From contig NW_006768794.1 in assembly GCF_000204055.1 (NCBI RefSeq), positions 372,001 through 436,000 of the forward strand: a stretch of DNA of 64,000 bases. Reading direction: 5' to 3'. Origin of the DNA: Melampsora larici-populina 98AG31 (Eukaryota > Basidiomycota > Pucciniomycetes > Pucciniales > Melampsoraceae). Shown here piece after piece: positions 24,854-37,739 of the stretch. Below the pieces are notes generated by a model. The model was not told where the DNA came from. It searched no databases and was given only the letters and a program-made list of their open reading frames with translations. Every line of letters begins with the position of its first letter. Within the stretch, counting starts at the first letter, position 1. The position numbers and the translations under genes are program-made.

Positions 24854-27800
24854 TTAAGAAATTGTTTTTTTGTGAGCATGTTTTTCAAACAACACCAAAT
24901 AGTCAAGGCTGTCAGAGAACTTGTCATTGGTTGAGATACCTGATCTCAGCCATTCTCTACATCCAACAGCCCGCGAAATAGTTTTAGGTTTTAATGACCC
25001 GCGTCCAGGAACGGCAATGTCGGCCGCCGAAGAGAAAGTACGCTCCTGTGCACAGGTAGTACCGGAAATGGTGAGGTAGTCACAGGCAAGTGTGGCAAGT
25101 ACCTTGAAGTCAGAAGCATTTTCCTGTCACAAATAAAGAGAAGGGGATGAGTCAGCTGTTCAAGACAGGATTGAAAAGAAGACAAACAAACCTTCCACCA
25201 AATCAGCTCCTGTTGTCCAGGAACAATCAGATTGGTGCCTTGAAGATAAGACTCGAGTTTGCCCAAACGGATTGATTCAGAAGATTGAAACGTGGCAGTT
25301 GAGGTGAACAAGTCGAAGTGATCGACTTCGTCATTCAAACCTGGAGAGGGAGTTGGGGCTGGGGTAGAGGCTGGGGTGACTGGCCAACTTCTCAAAGCTG
25401 ACTCAAAGGCTTCTTCAATGAGGCGCCTGGCATGTCCAGCATAGTCTTTGTAGTGCAACTCAAAGAATCAGAGGCAGTATTTTGGGTTGAGAACAGTTGC
25501 CACGATGATCAGGTCAGAAGCCAAAACTTCGTTCTGATAAACCGCGAGTTGACTTAGCATGACTTCCATCATGCGAACGAGACTTGGGAAGGTTGACGTG
25601 GTGAGTGTGTTGTTCAAGGACTGGATGACCCAAAGGTACTCTGCTAACATCATTGAACCTGTTATGGTATTACCTTCCATGCGCTTGGTTGAAACGCGGA
25701 AAACCTGAATGAGATGAATAAGACACCCAATAAGTATTGGGTTAGAACGTGAGATGGTTAATGGGACTTACCTCTAAGACCTTGCATAGTGATTCCACAG
25801 CATCCCATTCGTCCATCGCCATCATGATACCACCGTAGTATCTTGTTTTACGGTCAGCAATGAGGATGGATTCAACCACCTAGAAAAGATATATGGGTCA
25901 GTTGGTGCATATTGTTCAGCAGGTGACAAAAACACTTACATCGCGGGCAGCCACCAGTGCAGAATACATTGCAAAATCGATGTTCCACCTGACACCCCAC
26001 CCAGCAATCGGACCAGGACCATGGTAGTTCATTTGCTTGGCGCGCGCTTGAAATTCACCACGTCTTGCATTGCTACGAGTGAGTAAGGCATTGAATTCCT
26101 TCAACTAGAAAGGAATTGATGTCAGCTGGGTCAAACCTTACAAAAAACGGTTGAGAGATACAATAAAAATGCTTACCTTCATAGCACCCTTCACAACAAT
26201 GCACCCATCGGTTGGAACATCCTCATACGTTGGATAATCTTCGGTGTCTTCCTCTTCATCATGTGATCTTCTGGTACTGGCTTGTGGATCAAGGATTTTG
26301 TCGTTGTCATTGGATTCGTCGTAGTTGATTGCGTCCTCAGTCAAGTCGTCATTGAGGGTCACAATGGGAACGGGGACATAAGCGTTAGGCGGGGTAGTAG
26401 GCTTGATGTGTCCAGCCGCTAGACCCAAGACTTTTAAACCTTTCTTGACCACCAAACCCAACTTGTGTGCGTAACAGCGGACATGATTCACCGATGAGTC
26501 CCAATCAACAGGATCATCACATTCAGAGAACATAACCTCCATCTCCCAAGCCATCGTGTTATTAGATGAACCGGAGTCTGTTGCCTGACCTATCATGTAA
26601 TAGAAGGAGATTAAAAAGGAAATTATACAAACAATGTCAGTAATTAGAAGATGACATCGAAAAGGAAGGGTGAGAGCAGATCAAGATAAGATACTTATTT
26701 TTTTATGGAGTCCATGTGTGATCAGAAACCGTGCCACCGGTTGGGCTAAGAGGTAGCCAAATTTGTTCCACACGACGAGTTTCAAAGTAAGGTGGACTGT
26801 TCTGTACCTCCATTCTTGGTTGATAAAGTTGGCTGAAACACCTATGAAGGCGTATTGATTACCTTTGGTAGTCCAAACATTGTGTTGAAGAGAAAACTTT
26901 CCAGTGTTTTTCTATCACAAAGAAAACACGGTTAGATCAAACATATAGGTGAAATGAAAGAGACGACAGAGACAATTACTTACTGAGACTAATGCAATAG
27001 CAGCTGAGCTCAAGCTCTGATACAACTCCTTTGCAACACTAGCAGCCCATGTTGGAGTCCTCAAGTCAGCGCGTCAATTAGCCAGCTTGAAAGCTGCTCG
27101 GAGAGGCAAGTCATAGAATCGATTAAACGGAAGTGCATGTTTCATGATCCACAACACCAAGACGGTGTTGCACAGGTCTACACTGAACGTAGCTTGTGAG
27201 AGGAAGGAGTCAAGAGTTGGTTGAGTAGTGAGATCGGTTGATGTGGCGGCATTTGCTGCTTGCTCTTGAGCCCAGGTAGGAGGTAACTTGCAGCCGGCCT
27301 TGATCGCATGAGATCTTCGAGGGCAGGCAGAGCGCCCATTGGCGCCATCACGGTGAGCGTACAGATTGTAGTGGGTGCGAAGGCCACGTATGAACGTGCC
27401 CTTGCACCACCTACACTCGAAAGAACGGGGATTGTCACCTTTCTAGAGATTGACGAAAAGAAGGAAACGAAAAGAAAAGAGTAAATAGATGAAAAAAGAA
27501 GGAAATGAAAAGAAAAGAGTAAATAGATGAAAAAAGAAGAAACAAAGGAAAAAACCCACCTTGCCCTTGATATGGGTTGGCGGATGGAAGTACTCCAGCA
27601 ACTGAGAAACCCGGCCTTTTTGAGCGCGACGAACGCCTGATGACTCGACAATTTCGATCTCGGAGTCCTGATTAATATTGATACAATTGGGTATTCCGGT
27701 CTGGAAGGTATTGAAGAAATGTTGAACGTCAGTCTCCAAGGTTGACAACAGTATAAGAAAAAAATCAAGACAAGATTGTAACCTACTGGTATACCCACCG

Positions 27801-28200
27801 CTTTCTTTGCCTTCTTTGCTGGCCCTCGCGGCAAGCCTGCTGAAGCAGCTGAGTCCCTTGGGCGACCCTTACCCTTTGCACAAGACTTCTTCGACTTCTT
27901 GACCAACTTTTTTTTCTTTTTGGGTAACATCGCTAAGAAATCCTTGGCTTGAGTAATTTCAACAACAGATTCATAATCAGAGTCATTGTTAACGGTTTTG
28001 GAATCAAACGAGCTATCAGGATTGAGACTGAGATCGATTTTGGGTAAGTTGCTTTCGCTGTTACTAATTGAAGGACGATGAACAGAGAGTCGCGAATCAG
28101 GAGACTGGATAACATAGCCCGGTTTAGGAGCAGGAGGACTACGAGAACAAAGAACAGGACCAGAAGATGGAGGAGCAAGGTTTGAATTCGACGGAGCCAT
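24854..28200 (-). pseudogene. hAT 1 transposase with two in-frame TGA codons
   Basis: The N-terminus (MAPSNSNLAPPSSGPVL) is Ser/Pro-rich with a nuclear-localisation-like MLPKKKKKLVKKSKKS. A BED-type zinc finger follows (FECRWCKGTFIRGLRTHYN then LYAHRDG, about 27400). The catalytic core includes YAFIGVSANFINQEWRYRT, ATDSGSSNNTMAWEM, HVRCYAHKLGLVVKKGL and GWGVRWNIDFAMYSALV. The C-terminal dimerisation domain reads VLATLACDYLTISGTTCAQE then RTFSSAADIAVPGRGSLK (about 25050). It ends EKHAHKKTIS. In-frame TGA codons at 27074-27076 (AFKLAN*RADL) and 25468-25470 (NPKYCL*FFELHY) break the frame inside otherwise well-kept exons. Both fit loss of an Arg CGA codon. The protein is probably not made in full. 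Confidence 0.88.
27461..27536 (+). repeat. Two-copy 38-bp tandem repeat in a hAT 1 intron
   Basis: The unit contains gaaaagaaaagagtaaatag and recurs with a period of 38 bp. It lies in the intron before the BED finger exon and is purine-rich. Confidence 0.85.
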
Positions 28201-28958
28201 AGTAGTATCAAGGATAATTCTTTCGATAATCGAGATCGAAGACAGAAAGAGGAAGATAACGAAATGGTAAGTCAGATTTCAAGTTTAGTATATATGGTAA
28301 GATGATTACTGATATATAGTTGCGCGTGCTCCAAAGGATGAGGTGAAAAAGAAAGCTTACCTTATATAGGAATCATGAGAGTTGTAAGCACCCTCGTTCT
28401 GGTCTTATCAAATTGAAGAAGGAAAGAGGGTGCTGACGTCAGTTCAGATTACAACTAAAAGTGCGATAAGATGGAAGGAAGGGCAAACCACAATCTTACT
28501 TTGTGTCGAAAGCCAAACAGTTGGGATATGAGGAGCGTTGATTTGGTGCAGATTGGTCCATCAATGGAGTATATTCGAACGATTTTGGCCAAGTTTTGAA
28601 GGGATTTGGCAATGGTGGCTAAGATTTGACGTGATCAAACCTGCGGAGATAGTGAAATGGGGTGGTGGAAGTGGCATCTGGGTCGTATGGGAGGGATGGG
28701 GGAGGTCGAAGTGTGTCTAATAGTGGCAGTAGGTGTCCATCTGGCATGAACCGCTGCAAACCACTCTGAGAGGTGCCTGCGGGGCGTAAAATTGACCCGC
28801 CTCGCTAATGACCCGATCGGCTATGTAAAAAATCTCAGACTGAGAGCGGTGGCGGGTCGGCTGTAGCCTGATCCTCAAAATACATGTAGCGCCTGCGGGG
28901 TATACCGCCCCGCCGGCGCTCCGCACCCGCTTTTTGCAGTGGGCCGCCTCAAGTGTTG

Positions 28959-29774
28959 CTCGCAGTCCATCTTGAAGCAGACTACATAATGAGAGTGACA
29001 TATCTCCAAACTGTGATGTCACTCGTATTGCCCAAGCACTGGGGGCTCTCTAAACCATACAATCTGAGAAAGAATATGTACCTGTGACCACTCTTCTCTT
29101 GAAGAACAACAGCCTTGACTTTTGACAGAATGCATTGAGGGGCATGTCATTACCAAACCCAGCATACTTACGAAGTCATCTGATCAATGCATGAAGGGAA
29201 GTCACTGTGCTCATAGCGCACGACCACATCAGTGATTAAAGGCAGGGCGGTTAATCAGAGTGAGCCGTTTTGGGATCAATTCTTGAGCTTACTTAGTCAA
29301 CATCTTTAGAATCACTCGCCTCCAGGCGCGCTAGGATGTCAATGAAGTGAAGTATACACAACTTTGAACAGAGTCGAAGTAAAGGGCTTAGCGGAAGCAC
29401 AGAAGGCGGTATTCTTGAAAAAGTCTGAGGTGAGGGGTGCAACTTAGCAGGAAAACTTCTCAGCTGACCAACTGTGCAAAGCTCACACTTATCATACATG
29501 TCAAAAAAGCGTCTCTTAAACAGTAGATCAAAGGCTATGATCACTACCTGTGTTGAATAGGACAACGACATCAAATAAGGGATCTAATCTCAAAAGGTAA
29601 TTACGGCGGAAGACCGTGACTTCACCAAGGACCTCAAAAGGATGAAAAAATGGCACTTCGAAGACAAGGTCACGTTGATCATCATGATATAAAATTGAAA
29701 AATATGATACAATTATAAAAATATGTATTCCAATTCCTAATTCCAATAAACATAACACAAATCACATAACATAT
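28959..29774. other. Intergenic region right of hAT 1
   Basis: About 0.8 kb with no supported gene. Minus-strand open frames (29293-29574, 29528-29758) overlap each other, lack introns and show no recognisable domain. Confidence 0.45.
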
Positions 29775-30964
29775 CTACCAAGTATTTCGCCACATAGAGG
29801 ACCCAACAGATGATTCACCATATTCAGAAGAGTAAGAAATATTGTTTGCATGGCATTCATCTACTACTCCACTCTTGATTTCAGGCTTTTCTTCATTTCC
29901 AACCCAAAGTTGTAAAGCTTCTCCAACATCTTCACCATCAGCCACCACAAATCCGCGATGCTTCAAACGTGGTTTGAGAATAGAAGTTGGGACTGTTTGA
30001 AAGTCTTCATCATCTGGTGAAGGAAATGTGAACAGAAATGGAAAAAAATAGAATAAATCATCTTACTGATTGTTGAAATGATTGAAAGAAAATCAGAATG
30101 AAAAAGTAAACAAATAACTTACCTTTGGCCAAGCCCTTCCCTTTTCCTTTAGATTCAACCATTTCTTCTTCCTCAGGCTCCTCCGGAATAGTGTAGAGTA
30201 CTCTCTTGAGGGGCTTGAATGGGGGCAAGACGAAGTACTATAATGCGAAGTAGGAAAACACGGTGAAAACTGATGAGCTCCAGGGAATCAAGAAGAATGG
30301 CAAACACGATTTAGAAACACTCACCAAGTCTATTAAATCAAGTTCCGTGATGCAAACTTTCTTGATACCGCCTTTGATGATTAGATCGGGTTTTCGATGA
30401 GGAGATTGGACGCTGCCGTCGGGGTTCATAACCAATGGTGGTCCAGAGTAGAGAGAAGGAGCTTCTGATTCAATACGAGTGGAGTCGGGAGTCTTGAATG
30501 ATTTGGAGTACCAAGAAGAAAAGTAAGAGGAAACGCAAAGTGGAGAGAGATAAGTCAGCAAGTGAATAGAAGATCAAAAATGATAAGTGGATACATCTAC
30601 AATACTCACCATAGGAAGGAAGGCAGATCCTTTGGAGAAAGCATTTCTGATAGGGCTTCTGATGCGCAGGGGGCGCTCCAAAATTGGTGATGGTAGAGGG
30701 TCCTCGAGGTTGAACATCGCCAGTCTAGCTGGGGAGAGACCACCGAATTCCAACTCCAAAGAGCTTTGCTCGCTGCCTGAGGCATAGCTCTGGAGAAGCA
30801 AAAGAATAATAGTGAGAAAGTGAAACGGGAAAGGATGAAAGGATGAAAGAGGTTCAGGAAGTGAATTAAAAGAAACAAGGACTCACTGCATCGGCATCAT
30901 TGATATTGTTGGTGAAAACTTTCTTGATTCTAAAATTCTTAAGATTGAGGGCAGGAGGCCGCAT
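29775..30964 (-). CDS. Orphan gene, about 270 aa, five or more exons
   Basis: I do not recognise the family. Exons chain with good GT-AG sites: 30964-30887 (MRPPALNLKNFRIKKVFTNN, ending NINDADA), 30789-30610 (SYASGSEQSSLELEFGG to SAFLPM), one from about 30507 beginning TPDSTRIESEAPSLYSGPP and ending TELDLIDL, one with LKRVLYTIPEEPEEEEMVES and a short KGKGKGLAKG, and a last exon with HRGFVVADGEDVGEALQLWV ending GSSMWRNTW and TAG at 29775. The product is soluble, Ser/Pro-rich with an acidic patch and a Lys/Gly-rich patch, and has no signal peptide or membrane segment. The many Ser-Pro sites (PSPIL, IRSPIRN, QSPHRK) suggest a phosphoprotein, possibly nuclear, but that is inference. Confidence 0.65.
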
Positions 30965-32982
30965 CGTGATAGTGATCAATCAAAAGGTTGTAGACGAGAA
31001 GTTTTGAAGGGAGACGGAAGGGACGGAATATGGAGTTGGGAGCCAAAGTGGTGAGTTGTGGAAAGGTCTCTGAGTAAGAGACACAACCGATACAAGCTAA
31101 ATGGTGACTGGGAGGATCAGCATCAGTATCAGCTTTGCCACATTTCTTATGTCATCCAGCATTAACAATAATGCAAGTACATTAATTTATCATTTGTACT
31201 CCAAATAATGAAGTCGAAGCTGTACAAAATGATTGTGATGCCTACTTTACCAATTTCCAGCATTAATTCGTCAAAATAAAATGTTTGCCCTTAGGTTTCA
31301 CCCTTACAATCCACTGAATGATCCCGAACATCCAACCCATAATTCCTATCCCTTGGATTGTTGAGCATCAAGGATTCATAGCTTCAATATATGCCTATTG
31401 AATGTTTGGTGAGCTTGGCTTTCAGCTCTTTATCTTGCCCACAATTCGGGTACTGATCCCTTCATCACCTAAAATACTTTGACCATATCTGTTTACATTC
31501 ATTATACCCAAAATAAGAAAACAAAAGCAATCAAGAAATATTTGCTATATTGTCAAACACCAGAATCCTCTTTTTGACAGGAGCTACATGCCTCAAGTCT
31601 TGTATCCTGGTTTGATGATCCTAAAATTTTGTCAATCAATCAAGACTTTGACCACGATTGATTAGCAGTCCAAAGATTTCAAACCCTTGGCTATCAAACA
31701 TATTGTCAGCAGCTCCTTTGGCACGTCGTTTTCAGACATTTGGTTGAACAAAGTCAGTATCCAGTCGTTTTTTGGTCTGGGGTCAAAAAGGTTTTCAAAC
31801 AAATGTTAGATGAAAGCTTTTGCCCGTCTAAAATCTGTTTTGATGCTTTCAGAGACGTCTCACACGTCATTTTGCAATCTTAAGACGCCCGAAATGACAA
31901 TCTAGACTCTAGAGAGTCCCTCTCATATCAGTCAGCAATCTGGAACTGGTTATCCTTTTGATTACTCCAGATCCTCCTGACATCGAGTGGCTAGATGTCC
32001 TGTACTTCTGATATTAGTTACCTACAGTCTGTACAAATGTTCCTATGCCTCCGAGCCTCTTCCGAAGGGTGCAATGGTAGAAAGATATCTTTTTAGTGGC
32101 GTCCCCATAAAGGGATTGAGCGTGCAAGTCATGCTTGAGAGAGGGACTATTCTCTGTGCGACATCCGATCTCTAGGCCATGATGCGATCAACAGTTCGAG
32201 TTGATCAAGCCTAACTTGGGATGCCATCGCTTTGATCGCATTCAAGCAGGATGCGTGTGCTTGCTCCTTCCAATCCAAGCTCGAAGCATTGTTTCTATCC
32301 TTCGGTAGTGCGACTAAACGCATCATCCAACATGTATGCGACTAGAGCGCGAAATATACAATTCAGGAGGAAATCGTATGTAGAAGAGTCAAGTCGCCTG
32401 ACGATCAGTCTCCGGGAAGCGCAAATCACGTTTTTGCCCTTGAGGCAGCGGGTGTGTTGCTCCAGCTATAGTCAGGTCAAACGCAAGCCAGATTGCTTTG
32501 GTATTGAGATATAATGCTTTGGATGCGGGTAATTGTTGGCTTTCTGGAGATTCGAAAGTGATTGGAAGTGCAATACGAAACATCCGTTGGACTCTGAGCC
32601 CTTCGCGCCACAAGATTGCACATCAACGTTGGGTTACAGACGTTTTGCATCGAAACATGGTGAGATAGATATGTAGGTAGCATGAAAAGTGTGAGCTGAT
32701 GAGAATTGTGCGATCACTACAAATGGGACAAATTGTTCTTCAAGCCGACCGAAGACTTGAATGTCAGTGTGGCTAATATTTGAGGGTATTGGGAGTTTAT
32801 GCCTTTTTTGACCCCAAATTTACACCTCTTCCTGCATCCCAATTCCCAAGTTCCAACTAACAGTTGAATCATACTTCACATCATGAAAAATCTTTGAGTT
32901 TGGATTCTCTTTGATTCTTTGTGCTAGTTTGAAGACAAATCCTGGTGTAAAAGATAGCACACAATGACCTCAGGGACTCACC
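30965..32982. other. Intergenic region left of hAT 2
   Basis: Two kilobases with no convincing gene, RNA or repeat. Short frames at 31987-32175 and 32251-32683 overlap on opposite strands and lack support. Confidence 0.5.
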
Positions 32983-32990
32983 TTTCTACC
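32983..32990 (+). repeat. Left target-site duplication of hAT 2
   Basis: tttctacc, repeated at 37948-37955 immediately outside the other end. Eight base pairs is the normal hAT duplication length. Confidence 0.9.
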
Positions 32991-33235
32991 AACACTGGGC
33001 CAGCTGCGCTGCAACACGCTCCAGCCCAGTTAACCGCAAGCGCAGCTCATTTTCATACGGTCTCGGCGCGTCACGCCGTTAACGCAGCTGATTTTCAACA
33101 TAAGGGTAAAACAAAATGACGTAGCGCAGCTCCATAGAGTTACGCTACGGGCGTTAACAGCTGCGTTTGTCGATTTCTGGAGGCACGCTGCGCACGCGTT
33201 ACAGCTACCGCTACAGCGCCAAAGTCGTAGCATAA
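32991..33235 (+). repeat. Left subterminal CpG-rich repeat region of hAT 2
   Basis: It is dense in short repeated words such as gtagcgcagct, gttacgctac, cgttaacgcagctg and gcgttaacagctgcg in both orientations. Related words (gtagcgcaactcc, cgttacgctcc, gctacggctaact) fill 37740-37947. hAT transposases typically bind such subterminal motifs; that role here is inferred. Confidence 0.75.
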
Positions 33236-33375
33236 GACAGAACAGGAAAATAGTTGACAAGATTGTTGAATGAGAGTTTTGAAACTTTAAGTAAACAGAT
33301 TTAAAGACAGTAAAGACTTAAATACTTGAATAAGACTTGAAATGAAAAAAAAAATTAAGAGAAACAAAGACAAAT

Positions 33376-36300
33376 TCAATGCATGGGAATACCCATCACC
33401 TTGAAAACCTTTACAAGATCCTCAAACCCTAAACCAAGGTCTACCCCTTCTCTTAACCACAACCTGCTTGACACAAGCATCTCGATAGTCCGAGCTATCA
33501 AACTACCTCGGCTAGAGGCACGAATGTCCGAAGCACATGAGAAAATCCGTTCAGCGGCGCATGAAGAGCCTGTTGACGCTAAGTAATCTTTAGCCATGCG
33601 TGCCAGTACCCGATAGCTTTTTTCATGTTGCTGAACAGATTAATCAGATGGAATCAATCTCTGAAGGAATCAATCTATACCGTCACTATCTCCAATGATG
33701 AAGAAAGACTCACTTTCCACCATTGCAAACTTGCTTTGGGATCTTGAACGTTATAATCGTCTGCCTTCATTTTGTCAGCACCGCGTGAATAATTCTTCAA
33801 GGCCACATCTTCTGACTCTTCAATCTCGGGTTCGTCTTCGGAGTCACTATCAAAGATATCCGGCTTTGGCGACGAAGTTGATGGATTCTTTGATGATTTT
33901 GTTTGTTGGGAAGACTTTCCTGGGGCTTGAGCAGGTGCAGTAAGTTCGTATTCCCGGTGGAGACGTCGTAACATTGCCTCAGCATTCATAGTGACGGCAG
34001 AGTCGGGTCCAAACCACTTTCCAAAAAACTTCAGGCGGAAAACCGGGTAGAGAATGGTGGCCATGACCAGGGTCTCACACCCAAGCGCCTCGTTCAAATA
34101 TTCAACCGTCTTCTCTTTCATCTTAGCCAGCATGGGATAGATTGCATCCGACGCGCTGAGTGGCTCGATTTTCTTCTCGAGTGAATTGCGGAGCTCCACG
34201 TACTTCGGGATGACCATACATCCCGTTGGTCCGTCACCTTCCATCTGAAGCGTTATCTTCATGAAAGGCTTGAGAAACATGTCATTTCGTATCAAAATGG
34301 GTTTGGATAAAAGAAAAAGGAACTTACTTCCAGTTCGTTATTGATCTTGCGAACTTGGGCCCATTCGGTAGTTGTCATTTCCATTTTGTGGAAATAGCCA
34401 TATGGCTTCTTGTTCTTACGAGCAGGACGGTTCTTAGAATGAACGATGTTCAGATCATCTCGGCATAGTTGATCGATGACCTTGAAGGAAGAAGATGGAG
34501 TTAGTTTCAAGTGCAAATTATAAAAAACCTGTGATTACTGACCTCTCGAGCTAGCCACGCTTTGTGGCGGCTTTGGTACTTGATATTCCAACGGATCCCG
34601 TATCCCGCAATCAGGGATCCCTTGAAACCCTTCTGAACACTTACTCTTTCAAATTCCTTGCGCCAAGCTGCAGATCGAGTAATACGACGGGTTATGAAAT
34701 CGACCTGGTTTTCAATTCAAAAATTAAAATGAAACCAATTAATACTGTACAAAGATAATAAATGCATGTTATTACCTTGCGCAATATAAAATCTACTTGA
34801 TTAGCCTCACGACGGTGGGTGGGTTGCGCTTCATTGTCTTCGTTAAGCAATATTTCAGGACATTGTTCATCTTCAGCATCTGCGGCGTCCCACTCGCCCT
34901 CGTCATCAAGCTCAGCAACAATTACAGGTGGCGTTTCGAGGTCTTGTACGTCGTGTTCAATTGCTTCGTCTTCATCTTCAACACGGTTAGATCGAGGTCG
35001 GACACTAGAAGACGGTGGTATTATTTGTGGTTCTTCTGCCAATTCATCTTCGTCTTCCTCCTCAATTCGCTCGATAATGGGGAAATGGCCTCGATCGGAC
35101 TCTTTAACCTTCAAAGGCGGAGGTGCCTTTACACCTAAAGCTGCCAAGCCTGCGTTGACAATCAACGCAAGCTTATGGCAAAAACAAAAAATATGCATAG
35201 TATGTGGGTCCCACTTGTACAAGGGCGCGGCTTTTTCGAGAAACTGATGGTGCATTTCCTGGGCCATGGTCTTATTGTTTGACCCAGAGTCAGTTGTCTG
35301 ACAAAGCATGTGATACAATACATGAAGTCAGCATAAATCATAAATAAGGGAGAAATCGAAAGAAAGAACTTATCTTTTCAAAGAGCCCATGTTTTGCCAA
35401 AATATTCACCATGGGCTCTGCGAGCCAAGGCCCATGGTGATGCCACGTTATTAACTTGAGTGTGAGGTGGCGGACTCTGTAATTCCAGTCGTCATCTATG
35501 AAGGTCACTGCCCCTCCGATGAAAGCGTGGCGATTACCCTTTGTGGTCCACCCATCGTGAACAAGGTTGAATCTGGAATTGAGAGCCTGGTTTGTATGTA
35601 TTAGTCAGGTAACATTACTCACCTTTAATTCAGCAAACACATTTTCCCTGAGAGATAAGTTGACCTGCTTGGCCTCTTCAGCAGCCCAACGTCGTCCATA
35701 TAGATGGGCATCCTTTCGAAGGTATCGAATCATACCTCGAAGGATGGGGTCTTCCATTCGATTCCAAGGCTGAGCTTGGCGGATAAGCCATGTACAAGCC
35801 ATTTGATTCAGTGTAAGGTTTGAGAAGGTGGTGGAGGGTGTGCTGACGACGAAAGAACTGATTGATCCCTTGCTCTTAGCAAGCGCTTGACGGGTTTCAG
35901 CAACCGATGGGGGAACAAAGTTAGGATTGTGCTGGCGAGCTTTGATTCGACCGGGGCAGCCAACGTCGGATCGGCCGTCTTGTGTAGATCCATCTCGATG
36001 GACTTTCAGGTTTCCGGTGAGGTTACTTAAACTGACTCTGACAGGATCGTCCCTGCCTCTCTTGCAGAAGCGACAGGGGTATGACAGCGGGGCTTTGGAA
36101 GGATCCTAGGACAACATGAATGAGTAATATAGTCAGTACTTTCGCTCGTTGTGAATGGAATTAAAATAACACAAGATATAAAACTGAAAAAAGGAACTCA
36201 CGTCCGGTTTGCCTTTGCTGTCATGACAGTGGAACGGTGAGTCATAGTACCACTTGAGTTTCGAGCCTTCACTGTCGGGCATCTCAACCTTGCGCTTTTT

Positions 36301-36902
36301 GGCTTGAATCTTCTCATTCTCTTCGTCGGAATCAGCTCGCAACATTTCCTTCGTGATGTTTCCTGGTTGCTTCTTCTTCAATGCAAAATATCAACGTTAG
36401 TAATAGAATTGAAACTAGTGGAAAGAATTAGTCCAATTGTACTAACCTCGTTGCCTTTCAATGATTTTCTTTGGCCTTTACTTTTCTTTTTCTTGGTCTT
36501 GTTGGCCACCGGAGAAGATTGTGAGCTGGCTTCGAGTTCGGATTCAGCCTGAGTAACGTTACCTCCAACCACAGATTCATCATCAGAGGTGATGATGGTG
36601 GCAGAGGCTGATACGGAAGGTCGCTTGCGCTTGTTCTTAGTCTTTGCTAGGATGATGTCTTCGACAGAAACACGACGACGGGAATCCGGACTCGGTTGAC
36701 ACATTCCAGATTCGCTAGTTTGTTTGCAATTCCGCGACGGACGTTCGGCACTGCAGACATTATTCGGGTTCCCCAAGTGGGCAGGGAAAAATGATTGGGA
36801 GTATGATTTGTCATAAAATGGTCTATCACTCCACACCTGAGCCATAACACCCACACTACATATGTGTAGCAGGCTCAGTGAATATGTGGTTATCATGTAC
36901 AT
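33376..36902 (-). CDS. hAT 2 transposase (BED finger, RNase H-like core, dimerisation domain)
   Basis: The exons read on without a stop: a Ser-rich, Lys-rich N-terminus (ILAKTKNKRKRPSVSAS, KKKKSKGQRK), KWYYDSPFHCHDSKGKPD, a BED-type finger (YPCRFCKRGRDD with NLTGNLKVHRDGSTQ, about 36060), TLNQMACTWLIRQAQPWNRM, NLVHDGWTTKGNRHAFIGGA, TTDSGSNNKTMAQEM, HIFCFCHKLALIVNAGLAAL, an acidic linker, FKGSLIAGYGIRWNIKYQSR, ALGCETLVMATILYPVFRLK, and the hAT dimerisation region RVLARMAKDYLASTGSSCAA then ERIFSCASDIRASSRGS. It ends VMGIPMH. The transposase cuts and pastes the element by its inverted repeats. The start is uncertain: in-frame ATGs occur at 36902, 36845 and 36704. One intron, at about 35370-35293, lacks a usable GT donor (see findings). 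Confidence 0.9.
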
Positions 36903-37739
36903 ACAGTTCTGCTCAGTTATCTGCTCATCAGGACAAGTTATTCATATGTAATACATGCTGTAACTTCTTTCAGATTGAAAAAAGCTTCCAAAAGATTGAC
37001 TACATACACTGACTCAATGTTTTGGTGTGATCTCATCAACTCAACTGCATGTAACACACTTTCTGTTACTAAGACATAGCTTCAACAATATTGCCTGAGC
37101 AGCTACAGAATTATATGTAGTGAATTTTTGGGAAAAAAATTTCAAAGTCGAAAAAGTTACATGTCGTATAACATGTGATTTATTTATTCTGATGGGCAAA
37201 AAACTGAGCAGACCTGTATGTACATGATAGACAACTATTGACTTAGCTTGCTGCACATATGTAGTGTGGGTGAAATGGCCCAGGTGTGCAGTATTAGATT
37301 CTTTTATGAAAAACTGTACTATTAATCATTTTCCTCTGCCAAATTGGGGAAGTTGAATGATGTTTACAGTGTCGGAGGTTACTGAGGACATCTTGGACTA
37401 GATGTTGATAAGAGAGATATCCAAATTGAAAAAACGGGATAGTTATTGATGGTAGTGGATCAGGATAAGAAATGAGATAAGAGTGGAATCAGAATCGGAT
37501 GGAAATGAAGATTGGGGGAAATACTATACCTTGAATACAGTCCAATACGTTTGATTTCTAGTTAGCGTGAGCGTGGCCATTGAGTCCCTGGCCTCTCGTT
37601 TAGGCCTAATACATTGATATAGAGGCCACATTGGGATATTTAGTGCTGGTTTGTGATCGTTTGGCGAGAGGGGGTGGCATGAAGGTTCCAATTTGGGAAG
37701 TATCACCATGTATCATGGTGATTCATACCAAATTGAGCT

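Larger units (their letters stand above)
24327..28958. mobile_element. hAT transposon 1 (4.6 kb, decayed)
   Basis: The ends are imperfect inverted repeats: the left begins CAACACCTGAAGCGACCC and the right, reversed, CAACACTTGAGGCGGCCC. Subterminal motifs are also inverted (gcggtatacc on both sides). The single gene (24854-28200, minus) is a hAT transposase with an N-terminal BED-type finger and C-terminal dimerisation domain but two nonsense codons. No clear 8-bp target duplication is visible next to the ends (tgctgcgg on the left, ctcgcagt on the right), so the flanks have diverged or the element is rearranged. Confidence 0.85.

Noticed and set aside
28717..29022. Minus-strand 101-aa frame rich in Arg and Cys
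   Set aside because: It covers the GC-rich right terminus of hAT 1, so coding is unlikely.
29528..29758. DTGS-like word (FNTGSDHS) suggesting a retroviral-type protease
   Set aside because: The catalytic Asp is Asn, and there is no surrounding gag/pol sequence.
34797..35247. Plus-strand Ser-rich frames of 113 and 142 aa
   Set aside because: They are antisense to the acidic linker of the hAT 2 transposase; the Ser runs come from reversed Glu/Asp codons.
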